Shown one piece after another: positions 1 to 6,330 of a stretch of DNA of 7,987 nucleotides (the stretch's first letter is position 1; each line of letters starts with the position of its first letter). The position numbers were made by a program, and so were the translations under genes. A model generated the notes under the pieces. The model was not told where the DNA came from and made no database searches. It saw only the letters and a list, made by a program, of their open reading frames with translations. Source of the DNA: JBJEFI01 sp051873875 (lineage in GTDB: Bacteria > Bacillota > Bacilli > Bacillales > Bacillaceae_G); the NCBI GenBank assembly GCA_051873875.1, contig JBJEFI010000101.1, forward strand, positions 1 through 7,987. The letters are read 5' to 3'.

Positions 1-410
1 TATCTACAAATCCATCCAAATGGAGGAATCCAGATCCATCTGCATGTACCTGGAGTGCCGCCTCCACCTGGCCAACCGCCGCCTCCAGGCCAACCACCAC
101 CACCACCTGGCCAGCCACCGCCTCCTGATTCACCGCCTCCGGGCTGAGGACACCTAACACCTAAATAAGTTAGCCCAACCATATCACTATGATGGACGCC
201 ACTAGTCCTTCCATTTTCCAATATTGTAACCATTCCTGTTGCATTATTAAAACCTATTAAATTAAACGTACGTTCTCTTCCACCCCAATAAGATTGAAAA
301 CAGTGGCCTTGTCTTCCTAGATTTATCTGCTCCTGTATCGTAGCTAATGGAATAAGAAAAGGTGTCTGTCTATCAAAATCATACGTATATTCATAATTAG
401 GAAAATACAT
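1..410 (-). CDS. Gly/Trp/Pro-repeat protein, probable spore surface component (3' end at window edge)
   Basis: Read on the minus strand from ATG at 410, the frame stays open for 136 codons to base 1, where the last two bases are TA, so the stop (TAA/TAG) or a Tyr codon lies just outside. The start has AAGGAG at 420-425, 9 nt upstream. Residues 1-90 look like a compact domain that begins MYFPNYEYTYDF and contains many aromatic, Gly and Asn residues. From about residue 91 the chain becomes Gly-rich, with three W-P-G(n) units (Trp100, Trp107, Trp113). It ends in a Trp/Pro/Cys-rich tail (Cys123, Cys135, paired Pro129-130). There is no signal peptide or membrane helix. I do not recognise the family. 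The low-complexity Gly/Trp/Cys tail and the SigmaK-like promoter suggest a mother-cell-made coat or exosporium protein. This role is inference. The gene body itself is well supported. Confidence 0.8.
   Translation of the reverse strand, partial: MYFPNYEYTYDFDRQTPFLIPLATIQEQINLGRQGHCFQSYWGGRERTFNLIGFNNATGMVTILENGRTSGVHHSDMVGLTYLGVRCPQPGGGESGGGGWPGGGGGWPGGGGWPGGGGTPGTCRWIWIPPFGWICR
57..122 (-). repeat. In-gene repeat encoding W-P-G(n) units
   Basis: Three tandem copies of a TGG-CC(A/T)-GG(N)n unit of 6-7 codons encode Trp-Pro-Gly-rich repeats (residues 97-118 of the left-edge protein). The stretch is strikingly G+C rich against the AT-rich surroundings, which follows from Gly, Pro and Trp codons. 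Such GGN tracts tend to vary in unit number between strains. Confidence 0.75.
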
Positions 411-438
411 TTAGCTCTTCTCCTTTCCTGTATCCCTT

Positions 439-466
439 TACAATATGCATTTTATAAAAGAATCGT
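439..466 (-). promoter_or_regulatory. SigmaK-like sporulation promoter
   Basis: On the minus strand, CATATTGTA (447 down to 439) matches the CATAnnnTA -10 of SigmaK promoters. An AC dinucleotide at 466-465 lies 17 nt upstream, matching the short SigmaK -35. Transcription would start near 432, only a few bases before the AAGGAG of the Gly-rich gene. No good SigmaA pair is seen here. The motif is short, so chance agreement is possible. Confidence 0.5.
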
Positions 467-566
467 TATAAGTAGACAATTATCATGGTAGCCTATTTTA
501 TTTACCTAATTAAAAAAAGTATAACAAGCTGGAAGTAACCTATAAAAAACTAGTATAGATACATAC

Positions 567-1100
567 TTATTTTGAAAATATTCCTATCACATCTGTATTT
601 AATTCCTTTGAAGACAGTTGAATTAACATTTCTTCAATAGCTGAAAGGCTTGCTGCAATACATACAATTCCACCTAAAATATTAATAGGAACAATCTCTA
701 ACAATATTGGACAACAAAGTAAGAGAAAACCTGTTGCTTTATTTGCATACGTATGTAAACCTATCACAAATTTGTTATATTTATAAAATGCAATGACTAT
801 TGTAGTCATTCGAACAAATACAATGACCAAAATCCATATCAATATATATGTGGGCAATTTTATTATTGGCAGCAAAATTATAAACATTATCGTTATAAAT
901 ATCATATCCGCTACACTATCAAGTCTTGAACCTAGTTGACTTGTAATACACATTTTTCTAGCAATATATCCATCAAGAATATCGCTTAAACAACAAGTAA
1001 TATAGACAATAAGAAACAAAATGGATAATGGATTTATAAAAAGTAAAGCTATGGAAAGAACAATCCTTAATGTGGTAATAGCATTTGGTATATACATCAT
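567..1100 (-). CDS. CDP-alcohol phosphatidyltransferase family membrane protein
   Basis: This 177-residue integral membrane protein carries the complete CDP-alcohol phosphotransferase signature: Asp40-x2-Asp43-Gly44-x2-Ala47-Arg48-x8-Gly57-x3-Asp61-x3-Asp65. The family transfers a phospho-alcohol head group from a CDP-alcohol to an acceptor alcohol. The four Asp bind the divalent metals and the CDP moiety. The N-terminal PNAITTLR matches the opening of PgsA/PssA-type enzymes, and several hydrophobic helices follow. At 177 aa the length is close to that of PgsA, but the sequence is too divergent for me to name the acceptor. It stands alone, with no lipid-synthesis partner beside it. ATG 1100 is followed at once by a second ATG (1097). 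GAGGG sits about 7 nt upstream, so either could be used. Its family is clear, its exact substrate is not. Confidence 0.9.
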   Translation of the reverse strand: MMYIPNAITTLRIVLSIALLFINPLSILFLIVYITCCLSDILDGYIARKMCITSQLGSRLDSVADMIFITIMFIILLPIIKLPTYILIWILVIVFVRMTTIVIAFYKYNKFVIGLHTYANKATGFLLLCCPILLEIVPINILGGIVCIAASLSAIEEMLIQLSSKELNTDVIGIFSK

Positions 1101-1145
1101 TTTTAGCCCTCACATCATATAAATTCCCATAATTTCCTATTAAAA

Positions 1146-1174
1146 ATTATATCATGATTAGTTTTTCAAGTCAT
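1146..1174 (-). promoter_or_regulatory. SigmaA extended -10 promoter of the CDP-alcohol phosphatidyltransferase gene
   Basis: On the minus strand, TATAAT (1151-1146) is preceded by TGA (1154-1152), giving the extended -10 form TGnTATAAT. A poor -35 (ATGACT, 1174-1169) sits 17 nt upstream. Start of transcription near 1139 leaves a leader of about 40 nt. Confidence 0.6.
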
Positions 1175-1268
1175 TGACTCCAAAAGTGTAGGTACATTTC
1201 CATTCTTTAGCCGTACAAAGATAAAACCCATAATTCCCAAAATTTATGAATAGATATCATATTAATCA

Positions 1269-1277
1269 TGCTATAAT
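1269..1277 (+). promoter_or_regulatory. SigmaA extended -10 promoter of the small membrane protein gene
   Basis: TG at 1269-1270, one base, then a perfect TATAAT (1272-1277), with no good -35. Transcription would start near 1284, about 31 nt before the ATG at 1315. This lies inside a longer in-frame extension (from ATG 1246) and therefore argues against that earlier start. Confidence 0.6.
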
Positions 1278-1314
1278 TAGTACATATTACCTATATTTTA
1301 AGGTGGAAAGAAAA

Positions 1315-1647
1315 ATGGCAAACGAAGTGGTTATTATGTGTGAGAGGTGTGGACGACTGATTGAGCTTCGTTCTGATTTAGTAACATCTACGCTAGTATT
1401 TGATGTGGCACCATACCATGAAGATTTTTATGCAAAAGATTTAAAAGGAACGAAAACGTTGTTTTTAAGTAATGCTCCAATAAATGGGGCAATGTGTAAC
1501 ATTGTCACCGTTGTAGCAATATTAGTAACGATTATTCTGTTTGGATTAGGCGAAGGTCCATATAAATTAGCAGCTCTTTTCCCTCTTATTCAAGTTGTTT
1601 ACCGTGGTTATTCCTATTTTAAATATGAACGTCATTTAGAACCGTAA
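1315..1647 (+). CDS. Small two-helix membrane protein with N-terminal CxxC
   Basis: I chose ATG 1315 because AAGGTGG (1300-1306) lies 8 nt upstream and a perfect extended -10 lies at 1269-1277. The in-frame ATG at 1246 has no ribosome binding site and precedes the promoter. The 110-residue product has Cys9-x2-Cys12-Gly13, half of a zinc-ribbon-like knuckle. A charged middle part carries PYHEDFYAKDLKG (residues 33-45, with His35). Two hydrophobic helices follow (about 62-78 and 84-102), then a short basic tail (KYERH). No second CxxC is visible, so a metal site would need His35, Cys61 or a partner chain. I do not recognise a named family. It is a hypothetical membrane protein, transcribed alone, divergent from the phosphatidyltransferase gene and closed by the hairpin at 1750-1790. 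Confidence 0.85.
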   Translation: MANEVVIMCERCGRLIELRSDLVTSTLVFDVAPYHEDFYAKDLKGTKTLFLSNAPINGAMCNIVTVVAILVTIILFGLGEGPYKLAALFPLIQVVYRGYSYFKYERHLEP

Positions 1648-1749
1648 TAGCAACGAAAAAATTCCTCTAACCTATCCAAACTTTCAATTATTCCACTAAC
1701 AGATACTCTTTCTGTTTTCAAACGGACAACTCATTCCAATAAACAATAC

Positions 1750-1790
1750 AACCGAGTAAACGTAACGATACCGTTACCTTTTACTCGGTT
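1750..1790. terminator. Two-part hairpin between convergent genes, probably a bidirectional terminator
   Basis: An outer perfect 11-bp stem (AACCGAGTAAA 1750-1760 with TTTACTCGGTT 1780-1790) encloses a 6-bp inner stem (GTAACG 1762-1767 with CGTTAC 1772-1777) and a 4-nt loop. A small internal loop joins the two stems. It sits 102 nt after the plus-strand stop at 1647 and 20 nt after the minus-strand stop at 1811. U-tracts are modest on both sides (TTATTTGTT on the plus strand). Confidence 0.75.
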
Positions 1791-1810
1791 ATTTGTTACT
1801 AATCCATTAC

Positions 1811-2260
1811 TTAAAAATTATCAGCCTTTACTTCCACGATAAAATTTGTATATTCTTCTTTATTTACTTTCACAACTATTTTATAAATCCCCTCTTTGCC
1901 TACTGCTAGTTTAGCACCCGTTGTTTTACCATCAATTTTCCCTTCCCAAATAACAGTGGTAGTATCATCCTCTTTCGATATAGCTGAAATCTCCACGTCT
2001 TTTCCAACTATATTTTCGTCATCATCAAGAAAATATAGACTATACAATCTCCCTTCATCTGCCGGAAAATCAGGTGCATCGTCTTCTCCATTCACTCTCG
2101 TTATGGCAAATACACCTTCTTTTCCATACGCTACTTTCTCATTTACGGAAAAAGTAGGACTTACACTCCAACTGTCTTTCTTTGTAACAGCATTGTCCCC
2201 ATTGCTACAACCAGACACATACAAAAGCATAAAAAAACATACTAACAGTACTTTCTTCAT
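1811..2260 (-). CDS. Secreted lipoprotein with predicted all-beta domain
   Basis: The start at 2260 is preferred. GGGAG at 2269-2273 is about 7 nt from this ATG but only about 1 nt from the alternative ATG at 2266. The 149-residue product opens with MKK, a hydrophobic core and a lipobox VSGC with Cys18, so it should be exported, lipidated by Lgt and cleaved by LspA, leaving it anchored on the outer face of the membrane. A short Asn/Gly/Lys linker follows. Then comes SWSVSPTFSVNEK and a string of alternating beta-like segments ending in YKIVVKV...FIVEV, typical of an Ig-like or beta-sandwich module. The W-x-V-S-P-T-F opening reminds me of YhfM/DUF4871-type Bacillus lipoproteins, but that link is weak. 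It lies 61 nt downstream of the VOC gene on the same strand and could be co-transcribed with it. Function unknown. Confidence 0.88.
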   Translation of the reverse strand: MKKVLLVCFFMLLYVSGCSNGDNAVTKKDSWSVSPTFSVNEKVAYGKEGVFAITRVNGEDDAPDFPADEGRLYSLYFLDDDENIVGKDVEISAISKEDDTTTVIWEGKIDGKTTGAKLAVGKEGIYKIVVKVNKEEYTNFIVEVKADNF

Positions 2261-2321
2261 TGACATTCTCCCTTCTATTTATAATTAAAAAATATTAATT
2301 TGAATATTCTGATTTAAAACT

Positions 2322-3074
2322 CTAAATGTTAACATTTCGTATATGAAGTTTATGAAGGCTTATACTCTTTTGCGCATATGTTTCATTATCACATTGTAAA
2401 ATAACTTCCACACGATATGTATTCGATTTAAGAAAACGAATTTTTTGTATTCCTAAATGAATGGTTAATGAATCTTCTTTTTCCTCATAATCATCAAATA
2501 GTGCATAAATTATTTTTTTGTCCTCTTCCGTTAACTCTCCGTAAATGATTACTTCTGAAATACCATTAATATCGTTCTCTTTACTATTTGGTACCATATA
2601 CTGTTCCATATATTGCTTCGACTTTTCATCATCTAGTTGTTGAAGAAAAAATTGAAATGGTACTCCTTCAAATTCTGGTAAATAACAATTTCGCCACGGC
2701 ATTCTCTTCGTTAATAAATTGAACAACCAACGAAATTGAAGTGGCTCTGGTGCAGAAGCATGAACTTGATGATGAAGAAGTTTTTGATAAGTTTCCTCAA
2801 TATCTTCAACTTCTATAGCAAAACCAATTAACCCTCTATGACCATTAAGATATTTTGTTGTCCAATCTTTTATCCATCCTCCTCCATCTTTCCTTTTGAT
2901 TCTGACAAGCTCAAAATACTCTTTTCCAATCCATATGTTCGATACTTTAAATCCATTTGTCCCTTTTCCCCATGATGGTTTGTACGGTAATCCCATTGAG
3001 CGAATGGCATAAATGACTTCTTTATCAGATTGTATTTCCTTATCCACATTTACAACTAAATGATCAATCTTCAA
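2322..3074 (-). CDS. VOC (glyoxalase-fold) family protein, long form with C-terminal extension, TTG start
   Basis: The 250-residue product starts with TTG (3074-3072). AGGTGGTG lies about 6 nt upstream, and no ATG in a sensible position competes. Residues 1-145 read as a glyoxalase/VOC module of the Glyoxalase_3-like type: IDHLVVNV with His5 at the usual first metal position, then YFELVRIKR, then GLIGFAIEVEDIEETYQKL, which is typical of the paired beta-alpha-beta-beta-beta repeats. Residues about 165-250 form a second smaller domain (EVIIYGELTEEDKKIIYALFD...) that may be a degenerate VOC half. Whether it is an enzyme is unclear. Related proteins in Bacillus are annotated only as VOC family. 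The lipoprotein gene follows and the esterase gene precedes it on the same strand, 161 nt away, too far for tight coupling. Confidence 0.88.
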   Translation of the reverse strand: MKIDHLVVNVDKEIQSDKEVIYAIRSMGLPYKPSWGKGTNGFKVSNIWIGKEYFELVRIKRKDGGGWIKDWTTKYLNGHRGLIGFAIEVEDIEETYQKLLHHQVHASAPEPLQFRWLFNLLTKRMPWRNCYLPEFEGVPFQFFLQQLDDEKSKQYMEQYMVPNSKENDINGISEVIIYGELTEEDKKIIYALFDDYEEKEDSLTIHLGIQKIRFLKSNTYRVEVILQCDNETYAQKSISLHKLHIRNVNI

Positions 3075-3235
3075 ACTATCACCACCTAATCAGAATATTG
3101 TTTAATTAAAATACCTGTCATACCACAACTATAAATGAAGGCGATTCTATTTTTATTAATGAAAATGAAATCACTCATCCATTTGTTTCTATATTCGTTT
3201 ATAAACACACTTACTACCAATGGATTCTTAATAGT

Positions 3236-4009
3236 CTATCCGTTAATTGGATAATATTTTTCCAGTGCTTTTTTTAATGATTTATCCCAAAAATACCAAT
3301 CATGACCACCATCCCACGTTTCGTATGTATAGTCCAATGCTAACTTTTTCATTTCCATATTAAAGATTTCATTATATTCATATAAAAAATCTTCTTTTCC
3401 TATAGTCATATAAATTTTAGGTTTTATTGTTTTTAAACTTACTTTTTCTGCTAATTTAATTAATACATCTTCATCTGTATAGTCAAGATTTTGTCCATAT
3501 ACTGTTCTCAAATGAGGATTTTCCATTTTTTCAGGCTCTTGACTTCGTAAATAATCTAGATATTCATCAAGGTGAACACATGCTGTAGAAAATGCACAGC
3601 ATAATCCGTATTGTTCTGGTCGTAACAAGGCACATCTCATTGCACTATATGCACCAGCAGAATTTCCCATAATAGCAACATCTTCTCGTTTATCAGATAT
3701 ATTGAACATCCCACCCATCATGCTAGGTAATTCATCCACAATATAATCAAAGAAATTTCCTCTATCTGGAATATTTCTCCCCCATGTATTTGCTATCTCT
3801 GGAATAATAAATACAACATTATGTTCACAAGCATACAGAGGTAATAACGTATAGCGTAGCCAATCCATGCTATTCCCTGTTGTTCCATGAAGCATATAGA
3901 TAACTTTATAAGGTTTATCCCCTTTTTTTATTCCGTCAGGTGTTACCACTTGAACCCACGTATTCATTTGCATTGTTTCTGAGCGTATACATCCATTATA
4001 TGTAGCCAT
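3236..4009 (-). CDS. Esterase-D-type alpha/beta hydrolase
   Basis: This 257-residue protein has the alpha/beta hydrolase core of the putative-esterase family (PF00756 type: esterase D, S-formylglutathione hydrolase, tributyrin esterase EstA). The oxyanion-hole region is MLHGTTGNSMDW (His41-Gly42). The nucleophile elbow is G-N-S-A-G with Ser117. The acid is Asp207 in IGKEDFLYE and the general base is His236 in GGHDWYFW. The family hydrolyses short-chain carboxyl esters, but the exact substrate cannot be read from the sequence. It has no signal peptide, so it is cytoplasmic, and it is rich in Met and Cys. ATG 4009 is preceded by AGGAG about 12 nt upstream, rather far. The divergent SufR-like regulator across a 287-nt gap is a candidate controller. 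Family assignment is firm. Confidence 0.92.
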   Translation of the reverse strand: MATYNGCIRSETMQMNTWVQVVTPDGIKKGDKPYKVIYMLHGTTGNSMDWLRYTLLPLYACEHNVVFIIPEIANTWGRNIPDRGNFFDYIVDELPSMMGGMFNISDKREDVAIMGNSAGAYSAMRCALLRPEQYGLCCAFSTACVHLDEYLDYLRSQEPEKMENPHLRTVYGQNLDYTDEDVLIKLAEKVSLKTIKPKIYMTIGKEDFLYEYNEIFNMEMKKLALDYTYETWDGGHDWYFWDKSLKKALEKYYPING

Positions 4010-4174
4010 TTATTGTCCACTCTCCTATTATGAATAAACTAGAACTCTTTCTACATAATAATACCATTTTTAGAAGAAAAATTCAGATAATTCCACTACA
4101 TATAAAATGATTTTTGAACTTCATGAGAATAATTGACGAAATATAACAAACATCGTCTTTTTCTTTTTATTTTT

Positions 4175-4190
4175 TATACTAAATAGTATA
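4175..4190. promoter_or_regulatory. Candidate operator: TATACT-AAAT-AGTATA palindrome overlapping a -10 box
   Basis: A perfect 6-bp inverted repeat with a 4-nt spacer lies in the middle of the 287-nt region between the divergent esterase and regulator genes. It overlaps a plus-strand TATAAT (4187-4192), and the minus strand reads TATTATACT through it. A second plus-strand TATAAT lies at 4213-4218. No good -35 is visible for any of them. The location fits an autoregulatory site, but half sites resembling -10 boxes are common in AT-rich DNA. Confidence 0.4.
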
Positions 4191-4296
4191 ATAATATGTA
4201 ATTATAAACTTATATAATAGCGCACCTTATCTTTGCACTATTTTTATATCTAGTCCATACGAGCACATATTTTTATAAAAGAGGGAGGTGTTTCTA

Positions 4297-4917
4297 ATGG
4301 GGCAATCAACAAAAGATCGCATTCTAGAATTAATAAAAAAAGAAACGACAATGACCGTTAATGAATTAAGCGAGCATCTGGCAATCACTCACATGGCTGT
4401 GAGAAAACACTTAAATACATTAGAAAAAGATCAGCTAGTGCAAGTGAAATTAGAAAAGCAACCAATGGGTAGACCCCTTCAAATCTATTCCTTAACAGAT
4501 AAAGGGGAACGATTATTTCCTAAAAATTATGAAGGAATTACGTTAGAATTTCTTCATGATATTAAAGATATGTACGGTGAGGAATCTATAGAGGACTTAT
4601 TCAAGAAACGGGAGAAACGACTAGCAGAAGAATACATTCCTCATCTTCAAAACAAGTCCAATACAGAAAAAATACAAGAAATTGTTAACATCCAAAATCA
4701 AAAAGGATATATGGCAAATGCTGAAGAAGTTGATGAAAACACATTCGAGCTAACTGAACATAATTGTCCAATTCTAACTGTTGCCAACGAATTTAAAGTG
4801 GCTTGTCAATGTGAAACAAGCATGCTAGAAAATATCCTTGAAGCAGATCAAGTACGTCGAGTTAGCTGTAAAACAGATGGAAACAATCATTGTAAATTTC
4901 TTATTAAATTTAAATAA
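4297..4917 (+). CDS. SufR-like winged-helix regulator with C-terminal cysteine cluster
   Basis: ATG 4297 is preceded by GGGAGGTG (4283-4290) at 6 nt. The in-frame GTG at 4288 lies inside that ribosome binding site and is rejected. In the 206-residue product, residues 4-75 form a winged helix: STKDRILELIKK, recognition region ITHMAVRKHLNTLEK, wing PMGRPLQIYSLT. A charged helical middle follows. The C-terminal domain carries Cys157, Cys170, Cys172, Cys191 and Cys199. Cys157-x12-Cys170 and the 28-residue distance from Cys170 to Cys199 match the spacing I recall for SufR (C-x12-C-x13-C-x14-C), an Fe-S cluster-binding repressor. The third SufR cysteine position is Asp184 here, and Cys172/Cys191 are extra. 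It belongs to the COG2345 type. DNA binding and thiol or cluster sensing are inferred. It is divergent from the esterase and followed by its own terminator, with no suf genes nearby. Confidence 0.88.
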   Translation: MGQSTKDRILELIKKETTMTVNELSEHLAITHMAVRKHLNTLEKDQLVQVKLEKQPMGRPLQIYSLTDKGERLFPKNYEGITLEFLHDIKDMYGEESIEDLFKKREKRLAEEYIPHLQNKSNTEKIQEIVNIQNQKGYMANAEEVDENTFELTEHNCPILTVANEFKVACQCETSMLENILEADQVRRVSCKTDGNNHCKFLIKFK

Positions 4918-4921
4918 AAGT

Positions 4922-4970
4922 GAACCTTTCATCAGTAAAAAATTTTGATACGGATGAAAGGTTCCTTTTA
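4922..4970 (+). terminator. Rho-independent terminator after the SufR-like regulator
   Basis: A perfect 12-bp stem (GAACCTTTCATC 4922-4933 with GATGAAAGGTTC 4953-4964), a 19-nt loop and CTTTTA follow the stop at 4917 by 4 nt. The loop also contains TTGATA (4945-4950), with TAAAGA 18 nt on, a possible weak promoter for the AraC-family gene. Confidence 0.75.
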
Positions 4971-5015
4971 AAGAATTAAATAAATTTTTAAATTGGACGT
5001 TTAAGGAGCGTATAT

Positions 5016-5876
5016 ATGATAACTAAAAACTCCTCTAATTACATTCTCCAAGCAAAAAGCAACGAATTTTATTGGGAAGGTAACGGACAACTTTCTATTA
5101 AAACATTTACTAATGGAAATGCTTATTATAAGACAAACAATGGCTTTTTTGCAGTAGATGAAAGCAGGTATCTACTAGTGAATGAGGGACCTTATGCATT
5201 ATCAATTGATGAGAAAAATGAAGTCGAATCTTTCTGTATTTTTTTCCAAAAAGGATTTGCGGAAGAAGTATTTTGTACAATAGCTAATTCTTCAGACACA
5301 CTTTTATCTGATCCATATAAAACCATAAGTCCTGTTGGTTTTTTCGAAAAAACATATAAAATAAATCACCTATTCTCTTCCCAATTAAACTTCTTTAAAA
5401 CAAACCGTTTACTACACGAATATGATTCACTTTGGCATGAAGAACAATTCTACAAATTAATGCAACTTATCATTTTTGAACATACACACACGTTAAAAGA
5501 TATTGAATCATTACATGCATTACACTTCTCCACTCGTGAAGAATTATTTAGACGAATTAGTATTGCCCATGATTATATAAGGGCATTTTACAATCAACAA
5601 ATTAAGCTACAAGATATTGCCCAAGTAGCCTGCTTATCACCTAATCATCTACTAAGAAACTACTCTAAATTTTATGGCAAAACACCTCATCAACATATTT
5701 CAGAGCTTAGAATAATACAAGCGAAAAAACTTTTAACGAATTTAAAATCTAGTATTACAGATATTTCATTTGAATTAGGATTTAATAACCCTGTTTCTTT
5801 TAGTAAAATGTTCAAACAACACGTAGGTATTTCACCTATTCAATTTCGAAAAAAAGTGATAATGGATAAGAATTAG
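5016..5876 (+). CDS. AraC-family transcriptional regulator
   Basis: A 286-residue protein with AAGGAG (5003-5008) 7 nt before the ATG. Residues 1 to about 115 form a cupin-like sensor, with segments such as FAVDESRYLLVNEGPYAL and VESFCIFFQKGFAEEVF. The C-terminal ~95 residues are the AraC/XylS pair of helix-turn-helices. The first runs through KLQDIAQVACLSPNHLLRNY. The second is ITDISFELGFNNPVSFSKMF, ending in the hallmark GISPIQFRK. The family usually binds a small ligand in the N-terminal half and activates a neighbouring target. The obvious target is the VOC gene 55 nt downstream on the same strand, which is probably co-transcribed with it. No strong promoter is seen between the preceding terminator and this gene. 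The candidate TTGATA-18-TAAAGA overlaps that terminator. The inducer is unknown. Confidence 0.93.
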   Translation: MITKNSSNYILQAKSNEFYWEGNGQLSIKTFTNGNAYYKTNNGFFAVDESRYLLVNEGPYALSIDEKNEVESFCIFFQKGFAEEVFCTIANSSDTLLSDPYKTISPVGFFEKTYKINHLFSSQLNFFKTNRLLHEYDSLWHEEQFYKLMQLIIFEHTHTLKDIESLHALHFSTREELFRRISIAHDYIRAFYNQQIKLQDIAQVACLSPNHLLRNYSKFYGKTPHQHISELRIIQAKKLLTNLKSSITDISFELGFNNPVSFSKMFKQHVGISPIQFRKKVIMDKN

Positions 5877-5931
5877 ATAGTATATGTGGCTTATAATGAT
5901 GAAGAAACTGATACATAGGGGGAAATATTCA

Positions 5932-6309
5932 ATGGAAATGAATACAATTAAAAAAATTAAACAAGTAGGAGTACCAATCAAAAATTTAGAAAGGGCCATT
6001 ATTTTTTATAGAGATGTCTTAGGAATAAATCTATTATTCAATACAAATAACATGGCATTCTTTGAATGTGATGGATTGCGCCTCCTTCTTAGTCTTCCTG
6101 AAAAGGATACATTTGAATATGCAAGCTCTGTTATTTATTTTCAAGTAGAAAATATTATCACAGCTTATGAGGAATACTCACAAAAAGGCATTTTATTCAT
6201 TGATAAACCACATGTAATCGCTAAAATGAATAATATTGAAACTTGGATGGTATTTTTTAAAGATACAGAAGAAAATACCCATGCACTAATAAGTGAAGTA
6301 ACAATTTAG
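5932..6309 (+). CDS. Small VOC (glyoxalase/bleomycin-resistance fold) protein
   Basis: I place the start at ATG 5932. AGGGGG (5917-5922) is 9 nt upstream, whereas the upstream in-frame ATGs (5884 and following) have no ribosome binding site. The 125-residue length is normal for a single VOC subunit. Evidence for the fold: KQVGVPIKNLERAIIFYRDVLGI at the start (the usual first strand, helix and turn), VIYFQVENIITAYEEY for the second repeat, and VFFKDTEENTHALISEV at the end, where the Glu of ISEV holds the usual metal-ligand position. Members include glyoxalase I, thiol transferases, dioxygenases and antibiotic-binding proteins, and the sequence does not say which this is. It follows the AraC-family gene by 55 nt. 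A TATAAT at 5892-5897 without a -35 could give extra transcripts. Regulation by that AraC protein is likely. Confidence 0.88.
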   Translation: MEMNTIKKIKQVGVPIKNLERAIIFYRDVLGINLLFNTNNMAFFECDGLRLLLSLPEKDTFEYASSVIYFQVENIITAYEEYSQKGILFIDKPHVIAKMNNIETWMVFFKDTEENTHALISEVTI

Positions 6310-6330
6310 ATAATATATTTAAATTAACCA

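Noticed and set aside
554..566. Possible terminator of the phosphatidyltransferase gene
   Set aside because: Only a 5-bp AGTAT/ATACT stem with a T-run after it on the minus strand, too weak to annotate.
1246..1314. N-terminal extension of the small membrane protein from ATG 1246
   Set aside because: No ribosome binding site precedes it, and a strong extended -10 promoter lies within it. ATG 1315 has AAGGTGG at good spacing.
1698..1716. AACAGA/TCTGTT hairpin after the small membrane protein gene
   Set aside because: Six-bp A/T-rich stem without a real U-tract. The 1750-1790 hairpin is a far better terminator.
1896..2288. Plus-strand open frame of 130 codons opposite the lipoprotein gene
   Set aside because: It lies antisense to a gene with a clear lipobox and ribosome binding site, has Ser/Pro-rich shadow composition and no ribosome binding site of its own.
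3075..3235. Search for a promoter of the VOC gene
   Set aside because: The best candidate (ATGACA-18-TATTCT on the minus strand) matches consensus poorly, so it is not listed as a feature.
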